A stretch of DNA of 64,000 nt from Protonemura montana (lineage: Eukaryota; Arthropoda; Insecta; Plecoptera; Nemouridae), in contig OX387608.1 of the NCBI GenBank assembly GCA_947568835.1, positions 12,872,001 through 12,936,000 on the forward strand, read 5' to 3'. Shown one piece after another: positions 1 to 12,569 of this stretch; the first letter of the stretch is position 1, and every line of letters begins with the position of its first letter. The position numbers and the translations under genes are program-made. Under the pieces are notes generated by a model. It saw only the letters and a list, made by a program, of their open reading frames with translations. It searched no databases and was not told the origin of the DNA.

Positions 1-425
1 TTATTCTAGACGATGTGGGTTAGAATAAGACAATTAGTTGCCTAAGTACTTACAGCTTAGTTAAGTTACCTAGACTATAAAAATACAAGTTTAAATTTCA
101 CCTGATTTTCCGTAGGTATCCACAACTATCTAACACCCCCCCCCCCCCCCCCTTATGGCTTGTTGACCCCACCAAAATGGGGAATTCAACGCACGCATAT
201 GACGATCAAAGGTAAGGGGGCCGAATTTTGGGTTGGTTCCTTTCTTTAAAATCTACCATCAAAATGACCATGAGCACCCACATAAGTGTTACAAAAATAC
301 CTCCCAAAGTGATTTCAAGTAGCTAACCAAATATAATATCACTGTTCCGACTACGCATGAAAAATGTACCCAAAATTAAAAACAGACGATTGACAGCGCA
401 CGTATGACCTTTGCATTTTTTCCAG
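1..425. other. Non-coding, intron upstream of the first visible M13 exon
   Basis: No exon was recognised here. The stretch ends in a clean 3' splice site (pyrimidines then CAG at 423-425) that opens the first visible exon of the metallopeptidase gene, so it is read as intron. A poly-C run of roughly 15-16 bases lies near 137-152. The exons for the N-terminal part of the protein (cytosolic tail, membrane anchor, start of the ectodomain) must lie outside the window. Confidence 0.6.
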
Positions 426-3400
426 CACTATTGGAAGCTCCTGACGGGCCCACTGACATAAGGCCCGTGAAACAGGCCCGGGCCCTGTACCGAGCCTGTC
501 TGAACACCGGTAAGTCTATTTACAACTTATTTGGGTAATTGTGACGAGTTGAGGCTTTCAGAATGAGCAAAATTGTCATTCTAGTAAGATCTGGCGTAGG
601 ATAAACCTTAGATGTGCCTATTCTGCAAGGCGTTTCAATTATGTGCAATCTGATTTCAATTGCAAACGCTTGCAATGCGTGGGGTTTTTATTATTAGAAA
701 CAAAACAACATTCGTGAAAAAAAAACGCGAAAGCATATTTAGGAATTGATTTGGATTGATTTTGGCTAGAAATTCAAGTTAAAGAAGCTTGCGGTCACCA
801 TTTGTGGACCACGCGCATGAACAAGACCTATGAGTACTATGATCAATGGAAATTACATCCAGAACGAATCAAGACCTCGTTAGTGCGTTTTTTTCAGAGT
901 GGTCAATGCTATCCATTATCTGGTCAAAGATTCAGTGTCTTTTGTAGCATCACCGACGTTTTGCTGTAGAGATTACCAAGTCAACGTAGATTTAACGTCG
1001 ACGGACGCTGAGGTAGATTTTAGAGCCAAACAATTTGTCGAAATTTAAGGGTAAAATCGAACATTGAGATTGGAAGGGGAATTGAAAATAGAAAGTCAAC
1101 GGTAAAATTCTGATTCCGATTTCCGATGCCGATTTCAATGCCAAAGTTAATTTAAAAAATCCAAATTTTGCATCCATTTCCAAATTTCAACAAATAAAAT
1201 TCAAACAACAAATATAAAAAAAAAAAAAATATATAAGATTCCGATTTCAATTTCAATTTCAAAAAAATGCAGTGCTTCTTTTAGTTCCCAATTCTATCAG
1301 AGCATGTTATAGCATATTCTTTCGCTTTCAACCACTTAGCCAAACAGCCATCACGTTAGTTCCTACTGTGCCACTATCCTTAATTGATTATCAACGGCAA
1401 CATTTGCGGTAACAACAAGCAGTACAGCACAACGAATTACGACTTCAAACCACCTCGCAAGAAAACCGTTATAAAATTCGCGCATGAAATTCAAAAGTGC
1501 AAGCTACCACCCAGACGCCTTGTCTTAGCAGTCTGCGAGGAAAGCGAGAAAGCACGTTGTCGTGATCTTTGTTGTGGGCTGTACTCGATGGACCGGAGAG
1601 ATTACCATGGCAGGTGTCCACTATGTCCGTTATCACGCACCAATAAATCAAAAACCGTGGCCAAGAATGTGTCGCCTCGTTTCCTTCGATTCTGTGGCGG
1701 TGGCGGTAAAAGTTAAAACATTACCACATTAGTTATTTTGTTTTGGGAGTCCAGTAGTGAGTTTTACTTTCAGTGTCTCCTGATTCAATCAATTGAGTTC
1801 TCTGGATGGGTGATCATCCGGTGAAACGGACCGTTTACAAAAAGAATTGGCAAATCATTCAGCTTTTGATGTAGGAGTATACGAAATTGGTACTTTTCTA
1901 GAGGCGCGTGGCATTACGAGCCTAAAATTTTGCAAACATTTCAAAATTGGTCCTCAGTTTTTTGTCAAATTTGTCTCCGGACAACAAGAAAACGCAATAG
2001 GACCGGTTCTGTATACATTGGTGGGTTGAGTTTATGCATAGGCATCTTATTTCGAATAATGATGCTGAGGGTGATAATGATTCACATTTTTTAGGAGCCA
2101 TGAAGAGAGTGGATAGCCAATAATAGGTTGGTAAGCTTATCGAGATGTAGAAGTTGTGTATTATAACTTAAGTCAATATTTCCAAGGTGTATGTAGTGGA
2201 TGAGCGACCATTAAAGGTTTATGAACTTTTCATGGGTACTCTCATGTTAGTTTCAGCAACATTTCTCGTTTAGATGGGTGACTATTACAGATAACGAAGG
2301 CAGCTTGAAAACGAACAGATTAAAGGCTATCTTGATTATGTCTACCCACGTCCTCTGTTCCATCAACCACGGTTGCTTCTGTATCTCTGTCATGTCGTAC
2401 ATCTTACAGACAAAATGGAAGAGATAGGGGTTGCTCCTATGCTGAAGGTGATGCGTCGATTGGGTATGGGCCCCGATGACGAGTTCGACGTGGTCACCAC
2501 TTTGGGTCGGGCCCAACGCATCTTGGGCCTGAACGCACTGCTCGGCTTCTGGGTCAGCCAGGACATGCGTAACACTACACGCAACGTCATGGTGGTGAGT
2601 TACCTCAGAGAACTTCCGAGCAACTTCATTCGCCTTGCTTATCAATCTCTCGACAGTATAGATTTGTGGAAGAATCCTGTTGTTCGCGCTGTACCGTACT
2701 CCGGAAGGGAAGTAGTCGGTGGCCCCAGGAGTAGGCTAAATACTGGTCCAATGTTCTCTCTCCTCCCTCCTAAGCTAGGTTTGGTTTATCATCATCCTCA
2801 ACATCAATCACTCACCTACAGCTTTAGACCAGAGCCACAGGGCCCATTTTAAAAACAATGCCTAATCAAATAATTTCCTCTCAGATGGACCAAATCGCGC
2901 CTGGTATAAGCGAGCGCTATCTCCTCCAACCCGATCGCTTCCCCCTGGAGCTAAGCGAGTACTCTAGGTACATTAAGGACATGGTGGCCGTCTACCGTGA
3001 ACACGACGCGACGCTCGAAGACGACGACGCCGTGCAGCTTAACGACACCGAAGAGTTTGCCCAGAGTGTGTTGGCGTTCAGCACCGAGTTGGCCAAGGTA
3101 CAGACTTTTTACTGTTAGAATTAGTGGTCAATGCACGCGGGTATACGCAGTCCACCCAGTGGTGTAGTGGTCAATGCACGCGGGTGTACGCAGTCCACCC
3201 AGTGAAGTAGTGGTCAATGCACGCGGGTGTACGCAGTCCACCCAGTGATGTAGTGGTCAATGCACGCGGGTGTACGCAGTCCACCCAGTGATGTAGTGGT
3301 CAATGCACGCGGGTGTACGCAGTCCACCCAGTGAAGTAGTGGTCAATGCACGCGGGTGTACGCAGTCCACCCAGTGAAGTAGTGGTCAATGCACGCGGGT

Positions 3401-6400
3401 GTACGCAGTCCACCCAGTGAAGTAGTGGTCAATGCACGCGGGTGTACGCAGTCCACCCAGTGATGTAGTGGTCAATGTACGCGGGTATACGCAGTCCACC
3501 CGGTGATGAAGTCGTCAATGTACGCAGTGTACGCAGTCCACCCAGTGATTTAGTGGCCAATGCACGCGGGTGTACGCAGTCCACATAGTGATGTAGTGGT
3601 CAATGCACGCGGGTGTACGCAGTCCACCCAGTGATGTAGTGGTCAATGCACGCGGGTGTACGCAGTCCACCGAGTGATGTAGTGGTCAATGCACGCGGGT
3701 GAACGCAGGCCACCCAGTGATGTAGTGGTCAATGCACGCGGGTGTACGCAGTCCACCCAGTGATGTAGTGGTCAATGTACGCGGGTGAATCTGTATTTTA
3801 GCGACGATTTTTAATGGATATTACGGGGAAATAACTAAACTAGAGCTTTGCGTCTATTCATATAAATATATCAATTTAAGCTAAGATTGTAGCAATTTTC
3901 CATTGGTTTAACAATACCTTTTAATTCACTCTCCCATCGTTAGAATTTATTGTATGGAATTATTTTATGGACTCGGTCGTCCACTTATAATTTGGTCTCC
4001 ATATGGTGTTGCTTAAAATCTAGACTTTTGAAATCGGCGTGTCCTGCCTGCGAATAATTTGATACCTAAACAACTCAAGGAAACTATTTATTATGTCAAG
4101 GATGTGTTTCAACAAATACACTTCTGTAATTTCCCCCCCAGATAATGACGCCGAAGGAGGTACGTCGTGACGTCAGGAATCTCTTCCACGAGATGAACAT
4201 CCCTCATCTGCAGAGTCTCACCGACCCTAAAGAAACCTCGCACGTGAGTTATAAACAACTAGTATTACGTACAATAGAATATTTGATTTTTCCTGTTTTT
4301 TTGCTTTTTTTTATCTTGTGGAAGTTTCCATGGCTTTGCTTTATTAAATTCTTAGATGAATCAGTTCACTTACTCATGGAGAATGTCATAGAAATAGCAA
4401 TGCTTTTCCCCATCCCAGAAGTCTCCATTGACCCAAAGAAGCACACAATTAACTTTTATTTAAGCTTAGTTATAATAATAATCATTTTGTTCGCGATTAT
4501 GTCACAAATACTAGAAAATACATACATTTTTAGTCGTTTTATACATCTTGAATCCATCGGTTGTGCAAAAATCATTTGCTGTTAACAAAATTTTATTCAT
4601 AATTTATATTATTGCAAGTGTTGAATCCTTTACATACAATTTAGATGTTACTTAAATTCGGCTAGGTTTCTGTCATAAAAAATATTATTTCTAGTTGCAT
4701 GGTCATGTATGTCCTTTGCTTCCCCTGTAAGATATTGTTGTAAATTACAATATAGATATATGTGCAAATGTTAAGACATGTCAAAGTACATCGTCGATAT
4801 CCCTTGTATTCAGAACCAATGCGTCCACGCATTTAGCACAGAGTAAGTGGTGTCGATCCCTCCCATATAAGCGTCAATATGTCATGCTTTGCTAGGTTTA
4901 CACGCATGACGTGAACTTCACAACTAGAGACAAGACTTTATGACTTCTTGCAGAATTTGCGTGCCCTTGCACTACTTGAATATTTCGCAGTCTGTCTACC
5001 ACAGCTTATCTGGGTCATAAATGCACGGTGACAATAGATATCAATAAGGAATTGGTGGTGCGTGGTAACTGACTATGAAAGGTTTGCCGTGAAAATAATA
5101 TCGCTAATGGGAAGAGAAATTGAAGTTCACTGAGTGTTGATTACAGTTTAGGGTGCATTCACCGAATCTACATGCGCATTGTTAAGTAGGAATCATGGGC
5201 AATTTGAAAGAAAGCGAGAGGGTAATCGCGAGGACTAGAAAGATTAGGGTAATTTGCAATCACCTACTTTGTTTTGTTATGTTTGTTCCTCTTTCGTTCT
5301 TGTTCCTCGTCCTTGTTCTTTGTTCCTCTTTCGTAAGGATAAAGGTACTCATTTACTAGTTCAAACGAAAAATTACAATTTCCGATGATTATAGTTTAAA
5401 TGTCAGTGTTAGTAACACGGTAGCTCTCATTTTAAAAGGTCTTCACAAAAATGACCGCCACGTGACTAATTTATTCCATCATTCCACATTTCGTCAGATC
5501 TGTCATTCTTATCAAATGCACTAAAATAATTTCCAAAAGACCACGAATGTACAATACGGTAACATTGTTCTACCACACCCTTGACGGGTGGCAATCTGGG
5601 TTTGAGTCCTCGACTGGACACTCATTATCAATCAGTGTTCATAATTAAGCAATTTTCTGCCCATTGCAAATTCTCAGACGTCATTATTATTATTTTTATT
5701 AACCAAAATCTCCATGCCAAATCATCTGTTCCCTGTGGGAATCGTATCCGGCGCTATAACCAAGCCACAATAATCAACCCAACCATGCGTCGAGAGTAAT
5801 TTTTGTCTTCCTCTTGGCTCCAGCTAAACTTCTCCAAATACCTGGAGATTGTGTTCGAGGACACGAATGTGACGCTGGATTTTGAAATGGAGCGCATCTA
5901 CATCCTGGACATCAACTATCTGCACAAACTTGCGTTGCTGCTGGCCAACACCGAGCCTGTCACCGTTGGTAAGCAGGAGAATCTGTATACAAATTGATTG
6001 ATTAAATGGGTTTAACAACGCACTGTTTTGACAATGGGCCCTGTGGCACTGGTCTAAAAGCTTTAGGGAATGAGTGGATGATGATGAACCTAATCTAGCT
6101 AGAAGAGAGGAGGGTAAACCTGGAGTCGGCACCTAGCCTCTGTCAAATAGCACCAAAGGAACTACCGGCTTAACGGTGCGAAGCGAACAACATAATTCCT
6201 CCACAAATCATTACTGTCTAGAGGTTAATAGGCATGGCGAATGAATTTGCTGTAGGTGTTTTTAAAGGTTTTTCCTTTATCAAACAGAACTGGTCATATG
6301 TATGATGGTCAACCGTTCAATTCCTGACCCAGAGCAGTTTTCCTTCACGTCGGTGATCTCACGAGAACTGGTGTTTCACCGGTTCCTCGTATACGTTCTA

Positions 6401-9400
6401 CTTACTAAAGCAGTTCGATATACAAGCAAGGGCGCAGGATGGTTCACTCTAATCATGGTAGGAACTAGGAGAGAATAATGGTACCTGTTCAAAGGTCCTC
6501 CGACTGACGAGGATAGACTACCTAGTCGTAGGCAGCGGTTTTGCGTTTTCTAGCAGGGAAATATAAAAGATGTTTCAGTATAATCCATTATTGTTGACAA
6601 TTTTACAATTGGATAACTGTGAAAAAAGTGACAGAATTGGTAACCAGCAGCCAAAATTTAATTACGTTCCTTGAATTTCCTTTGCATTTGTAGCATAAAT
6701 AAATAATTCACTACACTATTAGAATAAAATATTCTCTTGAACTGAACTTTGTGACCTGCAAGTAAAGGTTTGTTTCTTGCAGAACGGTTCATCTGGTGGA
6801 GCGTGTTCTCGACGTTGGCTCCGCTAACGCTACAAAAGTTCCGTGACTTGTCGTTCCGGTTCAGTCAACGAGTCTTTGGTCTGGAGCAGCGGACACCAAG
6901 GTACATTCACAATAAAACAATCACTGTTTCACTGCACAGTATCTTGAATATGTTTCCAAGTTTAATTTTGATCTCATAATAGAAAATATTGCTTTCTTCA
7001 AAAATATTGGTTTTATTGAATGATATTTAGGGCCTGCCAATACCCTGATGCATCTGTGCAGATAAAGCAACCCAGTGTGTCATCTTCTTATATCAAACAT
7101 CATCTCAAAATCAGTCTATACTAATCCTAGAAGTAGTTTTGACACCAGCACCCATGTTTCAGATGGAAAGGTTGCACAGGGAATGTGAACACCAACTTCG
7201 GGATGGCGGTCAGCTTCCTGTACGTTCAAGAACATTTCAACAATCAATCGCGGACAAAGGTTAGACATATGATAAGTGCTTACTTCAAAAATCCACAGGT
7301 TCTTCAAGATAATTTTCGGAAAAATGAGGTTACGTACTGGCTGCTTGAGTTTGAATAGCGCAGACAAGGACCTTTACATTGAGAGGCTCGTGATTGTTTT
7401 CTAATTCCGTGAAAATCATCACCTTCAATTCTCCAGACATACAGACAGCACTGGACCGATCCAATTGTTTGAGATATGTTAATCTTACATACCTTCACTA
7501 ATTATCCGTTACTAATCCCCTTCCTCCAGCGAAAAAAAAACACGTAAGACTACCAATTCATTAACTTGAAACACCACTTCATGGATTTTTCTCATGTGAG
7601 CAAAAATGTTGAACAGTTCTGCCAAGTGGCCATTGCTCTAGGTTGGCTAGTGTTTTTTTCAGCTTACATCACCTTCCATACTTTGCTTGCTGTTTTCAAC
7701 TCATTTGTGGAAACACCAGAGGCCGGATCCAGGCGAAGCGGAGCTTAAACTAACTCCTCAAGTTTAAAGATGACCAGCCAATCAGAAACGAAGTTTCTAG
7801 ATTTTCACGAGTTGTCACCATGGTGATAACAGATTTCCCCTGAAATATATGGGGGAAACTCTACATTGTGGATGCAGCCCCAAAAACAAACAAAAACTCT
7901 GAATTGACACCGAATCGCTTTGAAAAGAGCATGATATCAACTCGTCCGAAATGTGCTTCATGTTATCATGCCTTGAAATGTGCAGGCGTTGGAGATGGTG
8001 GGAGACGTCAGGGTGGCGTTTGCCGAACTGGTGGGCGAACTCGAGTGGATGGACGACCATACAAAGGCGCGGACGCTCGAGAAGGCAGAGGCAATGAGGC
8101 CGTTTATTGGGTTTCCGGGATGGTTGCTCACTCCGGGACAGATCGACACATACTACAAGGTGGTGAGTATTTTACTTCTGCCAAATACATTTAACGGCTT
8201 CCCAAAAAAGAGGAAATACTGTATTGGTAAGAAATAAACAAAACCTGATCAGTTTGATCAATTTTTTTTTTCTCTTTAACTAATTTAATTTCCAAAGAAT
8301 GTGAAAGGCAAGCATCTATGTGTTATCAAAAACGTATCAATCATTTTCTCTGTGCTCTGGCACCACTCAGAAAACATACATTTCTGAACTACAAAAATAA
8401 ACCCCCATAACATTTCTTAGAGAGTTTATAGAAAATATTATTTTCTTAAGTAAACATCTGATTTTTGTCTCGAATCTTGTGACAGCAAGCGGATGTGGTG
8501 GAAGACCAGCTGTTCGAGACGTACCTGTCCCTGTCCGAGGTGACGGTAAAGAAAACACTCGAGGAGTTGAGAGCAAAACCCGACCACAACCGCTGGGTTT
8601 CACCTGCAACGACGGTCAACGCGTTTTACTCCCCAATACTGAACTCCGTCAGTGAGTACAGTTGACTTGTCAACTAATAACGTCCTTTACATAACTATTA
8701 ATTAGAAACCGAAAAAAAAAACTTCTTTTATACATTTGCAAAAGACTTGTTTTAATGGTATGGTTACCAAAAAACTGATATGTTTTAAATATTCCAAAAT
8801 TTGCGGTTCATCGAATTCTAACAATGGTTCACGCATCTGTAGAAATCAATATTTACCTCTGAAAAATGTTTGCTGTCAAAGTGATTAACAGGGCTTTATT
8901 GTCTAATGTATTGCAAAGCATTGCAATTCTATTTCTGGTGTTAGCCCGATGGGAAGGGGTGAGGGTAGGTATGCGAATTTGCAACACAGCTTTGATGATC
9001 GAGGCCGGTCAAAATTTTCACACATAACAAGATAAACATGAATTGAACAAAGACCCTTTGTATTGCCATTTCAAAACTTCAAAACACAATTCACCGAGTT
9101 TATGTACCATAATGATGAAGAGGAAACAAGGAACGCAACTTTGTAAAGTTGAAAAGTAGGTTGCTATAGATGCAGAGAGGTGCAGCGATGTTTCTGCTAT
9201 GGCCAACACTAACTGAACAAGACAAAACATCTGGGACGTCATAAAACTTTCTATATTCATCGCAACCAGCTTTTTCAACTTGGATAAGTTGCGTTCCTAA
9301 ATTAATCAAAAAAACCTTATTATTTCTTGCAGCTTTTCCTGCAGGAATATTGCAGCCTCCATTTTACGGACTTGGTTTGGAGTAAGTTCAGCATTTTCAT

Positions 9401-12400
9401 TGGTTGCATTAAGTTAATTTATACAAAGGTAACAGGTATAGTAGGTATAGCTTTTTTATTTAGTATTTGCCTCTCGAAAACGTTCGAGTGGCTTTAGATA
9501 CGATAGTTTTTAGACTCATTTCTACATTATCTAACCTTAGCACTAGTTTTGTCAAAAACCATTTGCTGAGTGAAGAACAACTAAATTTCCCAACGTTTCG
9601 TAACTTGTACCGGTTACTTTATCAAGGATTTTTCTTTGCAATGCGATGTACATGGTTGAAAATTAGTCCACATGACTTTGCATATAAAATGAAACATATA
9701 TTCTGACTGATGCATGTTACCCACAGATCTCTGAACTACGGAGCGATAGGCGCAATCATGGGCCACGAACTGACGCACGGCTTCGATGATCAGGGTAAAA
9801 CATAAAACAATCAGAAACTCTGCACATTCTCAACCCAATGAATAACAATCTCTCAAATAATGTTTGCAAGAAATTGGAATCACATAATCCAGTCTATTCA
9901 AACGATCTAGTATCCAAGTACAACTCTAAAAAGAGGTGAATTGGAAAATAAATTACTAGATTTGATGAGGGTTATAAAAGAACTAAGTATATTTGAATTT
10001 GAGCAAAGAAAACAGCTGGAAAGCACTTTCTAACTCCAATCAAAACGTACAATACTAGTCTAGGAAAACTTTAAATTACTTTTATTTCTTCATTTTAAAT
10101 TACCAAAGAATATTTTGGATGAACGACGTTTTATTTGAGTAACAAATGTTGTCCCCAGGTCGTCGCTATGACAAAGACGGGAATCTAAAGCAGTGGTGGA
10201 CGGAATCAACCTTTGAAGAATACCAGCAGCGGGTGCAGTGCTTTATCGACCAGTACGGAGAGTTCAAAATCCTGGAGCTGGGCGGAAATTTCACGGTAGG
10301 AAAAGGGTCCTGTGACACTAGTCTAATGGCATTAGTGAAGAAGTGGGTGATGCTTAGCCTAGAAGGGAGGAAGGTGATGGCAAGTAACGCACTCCTGATG
10401 AAGAGAACCAAAGGGTCTACAGGCCTAAAATCCCAATTCTAAAGGCTGATATAACAAATCCATGCTATCGAGAGGTTGATATGCAAGGCAAAGTGAACTA
10501 ACTTCAATCCCTCCAACCTCTTTTCCAAATAGAACTGGTCAGGAGAGCGATCATGTAACTTTTTCGATTTCCAAATCATTCGTTTTCGGCTGACATATCG
10601 CATGATTTCAAATCTTTTCGATTCGTTTTTGATTTGGTGATCATGTAAATTTGTTTTCGAGTGATATGTCAAAAACAATGCGATTTGAAAGCGACTACAC
10701 AGAGGCATTCGTTTTCGAAATCACGTGCGATATTATCGCCATGGTGACAGATAAACATGTGATTTGTTGTGTACCAATATGGCCGACAATCTTGTGGAGT
10801 TTGTTGTTGTTAATAACTTTATTCGATTTTTCAACGAAAATGAACGAATTCGTCAACACAGTCAGATGGCATTATATAGGCGGCAGTTAAGAGATGCATA
10901 CGATCCATTTGCAATCAGCGATCGGTGTAACCTGACCAATCCTTACTTTCTGTCAAGTTCAATCCTATTACTTATAATTTATTCGCATCCAAAATTACGG
11001 AAGAAGTCAGCATTTTTCAAATAAACTATGTATTTTAAGCCAGTCTTGAAGGCTGAAAACTTCATAGGGGAGAGTGGATACCCTATACAACTTTTGATAT
11101 AATTTTGTGTATTAACTGATATTTTCAATGAAATGCTAAGTAAATAATTATAAATTATAACTTACCACGATCGGCTTCCTGCTTCTTCAAGAGAACTTAT
11201 TGCGCCACTTCCACTTTCCGACATTTTTCTGGCTATAACTTGCAATCCGTTTTGCAAAAGGTGTTTTTGTTCAAATACACCGCACATCTGTAACTGTCAC
11301 TTGAGAAAAAAAGCATACTGCGCATGCTCGAACTATACTACCTTGTCAGAAAATGTCTGTCCCGAAAAGGGACAGACATTGGCCGGGAAATTTCGAATGG
11401 TTTCGTGAACGATTGAGTTACACAATCGCCATCATATCGATTTCGAAATCACCATCGTTAACAAAACCAAATGCTTTCAAAACCGATCGGTTTTGTTAAA
11501 AGTTACATGATCGCTCTCCTTATGGATTATGGTCACACATCCAATACCTGACACAGCAGTGTTGCCCAACTTTGATGATCTCATAAAAATCAGTGTTTCT
11601 AACATGCCAAACTGTTCGGCTTAATCTACATTTAGACAGTAAACCCCGTAATTTAAGACATATATTCACTTAATGTCACTCAAATATCCAAGCGAACCAA
11701 TCCCAACTGCCCTCCCTTGTTGCATAGGTCAATGGCATCAACACGCAGGGTGAGAACATAGCAGACAACGGTGGTCTGCGCGAGGCACTGCGAGCATACC
11801 GGCACTTCCGTGCTCGGCACAGCGCTGAACCAGAGTTACTGCTGCCGGGCTTGTCACAGTATTCCCCCGAGCAGCTCTTCTTTCTGGGATTCTCAAACGT
11901 GAGTCCAGCACTGTGCCCCCAAGATATTCTGTGGTGCAAAAATTTGTAACAGCTTTTTATTGTGGATTTCACACAGAGATTCTCTCTGAGATTTGCAAAC
12001 TTTAGTTTAGTGATGAACTGCAGTAGTTCATTTGAAGATCACCTTACAACTAGGTTTTTGACAATACAATAATTAAAATAAGTAATGGGATAAGAAAAAT
12101 GAAAACTCTCCAGTTATTCATGCCAATGAAAGTAAAAATTAATTAGGACAAAAGTTCATAAACACTACACCATCAGGTACAGTGGATAAAATTGCATTGT
12201 ATTGGTTAATTGGCATCTTAAGAATATTACTTGTAATCTTCATATAATTGCTTGTCCTGGTAATACTGCGCCCAATTCTGTCATAGCGCATATTCTGTCA
12301 ACAACTTGAAATATTAACTGAACCACGCATCTATATATTTATATCGCCAATCGAGGAACCAAATCCGACACAACCTGCCTGACTGCCAACAGATGTGGTG

Positions 12401-12569
12401 TGGCAACTCGACACCAGGAGCACTCAAGTCTAAGGTGATCGAAGGCGTTCACAGCCCCAACCGCTACCGCGTCATCGGGACGTTGTCCAACACCAAGGAG
12501 TTCTCCGAGGCGTGGAGTTGCCCCAAGGGCAGTCCGATGAATCCAGATAAGAAGTGCGTTCTGTGGTAA
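426..12569 (+). CDS. M13 zinc metallopeptidase (neprilysin / endothelin-converting-enzyme type), 5' partial
   Basis: Predicted exons: 426-509, 2410-2594, 2885-3097, 4142-4243, 5824-5968, 6783-6900, 7163-7259, 7986-8162, 8486-8651, 9333-9381, 9727-9794, 10159-10295, 11728-11898, 12393-12569. All phases agree and give 628 residues plus stop. M13 enzymes are type II membrane or secreted ectopeptidases that cleave small peptides. Family marks visible: NAFY (exon 9), [10 protein letters not shown] (exon 10), zinc motif HELTH at 9764-9778, the third zinc ligand in ENIADNGG (exon 13), the substrate-binding [10 protein letters not shown] (exon 14), and the C-terminal CxxW (CVLW). Neprilysins are about 750 aa, so roughly 120 N-terminal residues including the membrane anchor are missing because the window begins mid-gene. 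All catalytic residues are present, so activity is expected. Several introns carry repeats: SINEs at 2600-2870, 5993-6390 and 10300-11625, and a minisatellite at 3122-3790. Which neprilysin paralogue this is cannot be told. Confidence 0.95.
2597..2875 (+). repeat. 5S-type SINE, 5'-truncated, filling intron 2 of the M13 gene
   Basis: The sequence from about 2600 to 2875 matches the 3' two-thirds of the longer copy at 52511-52950: same order of blocks, CTTGCTTATCAA, TTTGTGGA.GAATCCTGTTGTTCG, GGAGTAGGCTA, CCTCCCT.CTA and CAGGGCCC near the end. The 5S-like head is missing. The host intron runs 2595-2884, so almost nothing in it is non-SINE apart from the splice signals. Confidence 0.8.
3122..3790. 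repeat. 43-bp minisatellite, about 15.5 copies, in M13 intron 3
   Basis: A tandem array with a 43-bp period (unit starts at 3122, 3165, 3208 and so on). Each unit contains TAGTGGTCAATGCACGCGGG followed by TGTACGCAGTCCACCCAGTG. Most units are nearly identical; the unit near 3480-3530 is the most divergent and carries a small deletion. Within each unit GGGTG and CACCC can pair over a 9-base loop. The array is much richer in G+C than the flanking intron. Confidence 0.97.
5993..6390 (-). repeat. 5S-rRNA-derived SINE copy in M13 intron 5
   Basis: Read on the minus strand, a 5S-like head (about 6310-6390: GATCACCGA, AAG..AA, TGGGTCAGG, then GACC) is followed by the family body and a tail of AATC-type repeats at 5993-6005 (TTGATTGATT on the plus strand). 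Colinear with the copy at 52511-52950 but more diverged. Confidence 0.75.
9507..9635. repeat. Dispersed repeat, unclassified (copy 1)
   Basis: About 130 bp containing TTTTAGACTCAT, TCTAACCTTAGC, CTAGTTTTG, GAAGAACAACTAAATTTCCC and AACGTTTCGTAACTTGTACC. A second long copy lies at 42655-42795 and partial copies at 24410-24455 and 30604-30650, all on the plus strand. No terminal repeats were found and the class is unknown. Confidence 0.7.
10300..11625 (-). repeat. 5S-type SINE in M13 intron 12, split by a DNA transposon
   Basis: The 3' body of the SINE (minus strand) occupies about 10300-10541 and its 5S-like head about 11520-11625 (plus-strand text AATACCTGACACAGCAGTG then AACTTTGATGATCTCA). 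The two parts join in the right order and are interrupted by the terminal-inverted-repeat element at 10542-11519. The SINE begins within a few bases of the exon 12 donor site. Confidence 0.8.
10542..11519. mobile_element. PIF/Harbinger-like non-autonomous DNA transposon
   Basis: About 980 bp bounded by perfect inverted termini: AGGAGAGCGATCATGTAACT at 10541-10560 and its exact reverse complement at 11501-11520. Flanking trinucleotides are TCA (left) and TTA (right), which would fit a mutated 3-bp TWA target duplication of the PIF/Harbinger superfamily. Inside, frame 10764-11024 (+) contains the peptide [17 protein letters not shown], which resembles the N-terminal region preceding the nuclease domain of HARBI1-like transposases; the frame then degenerates and the catalytic domain is absent. 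The superfamily call rests on that short match and on the size of the target duplication. Confidence 0.6.

Noticed and set aside
1384-1716. 110-residue open frame with many Cys and basic residues in M13 intron 1
   Set aside because: No recognisable domain, no splice or promoter context, and the opposite strand is also open for 60 codons; probably chance or an old repeat.
3122-3790. CRISPR-like array
   Set aside because: Units are contiguous 43-bp tandem repeats with no unique spacers, inside an animal gene intron.
4145-4585. 146-residue frame with hydrophobic segments that look like membrane helices
   Set aside because: It is exon 4 of the M13 gene (to 4243) read through its donor site into an AT-rich intron; the hydrophobic part is intronic.
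7868-8237. Three overlapping frames around 8 kb
   Set aside because: Only the frame continuing exon 8 (7986-8162) has family similarity; the others are shadows.
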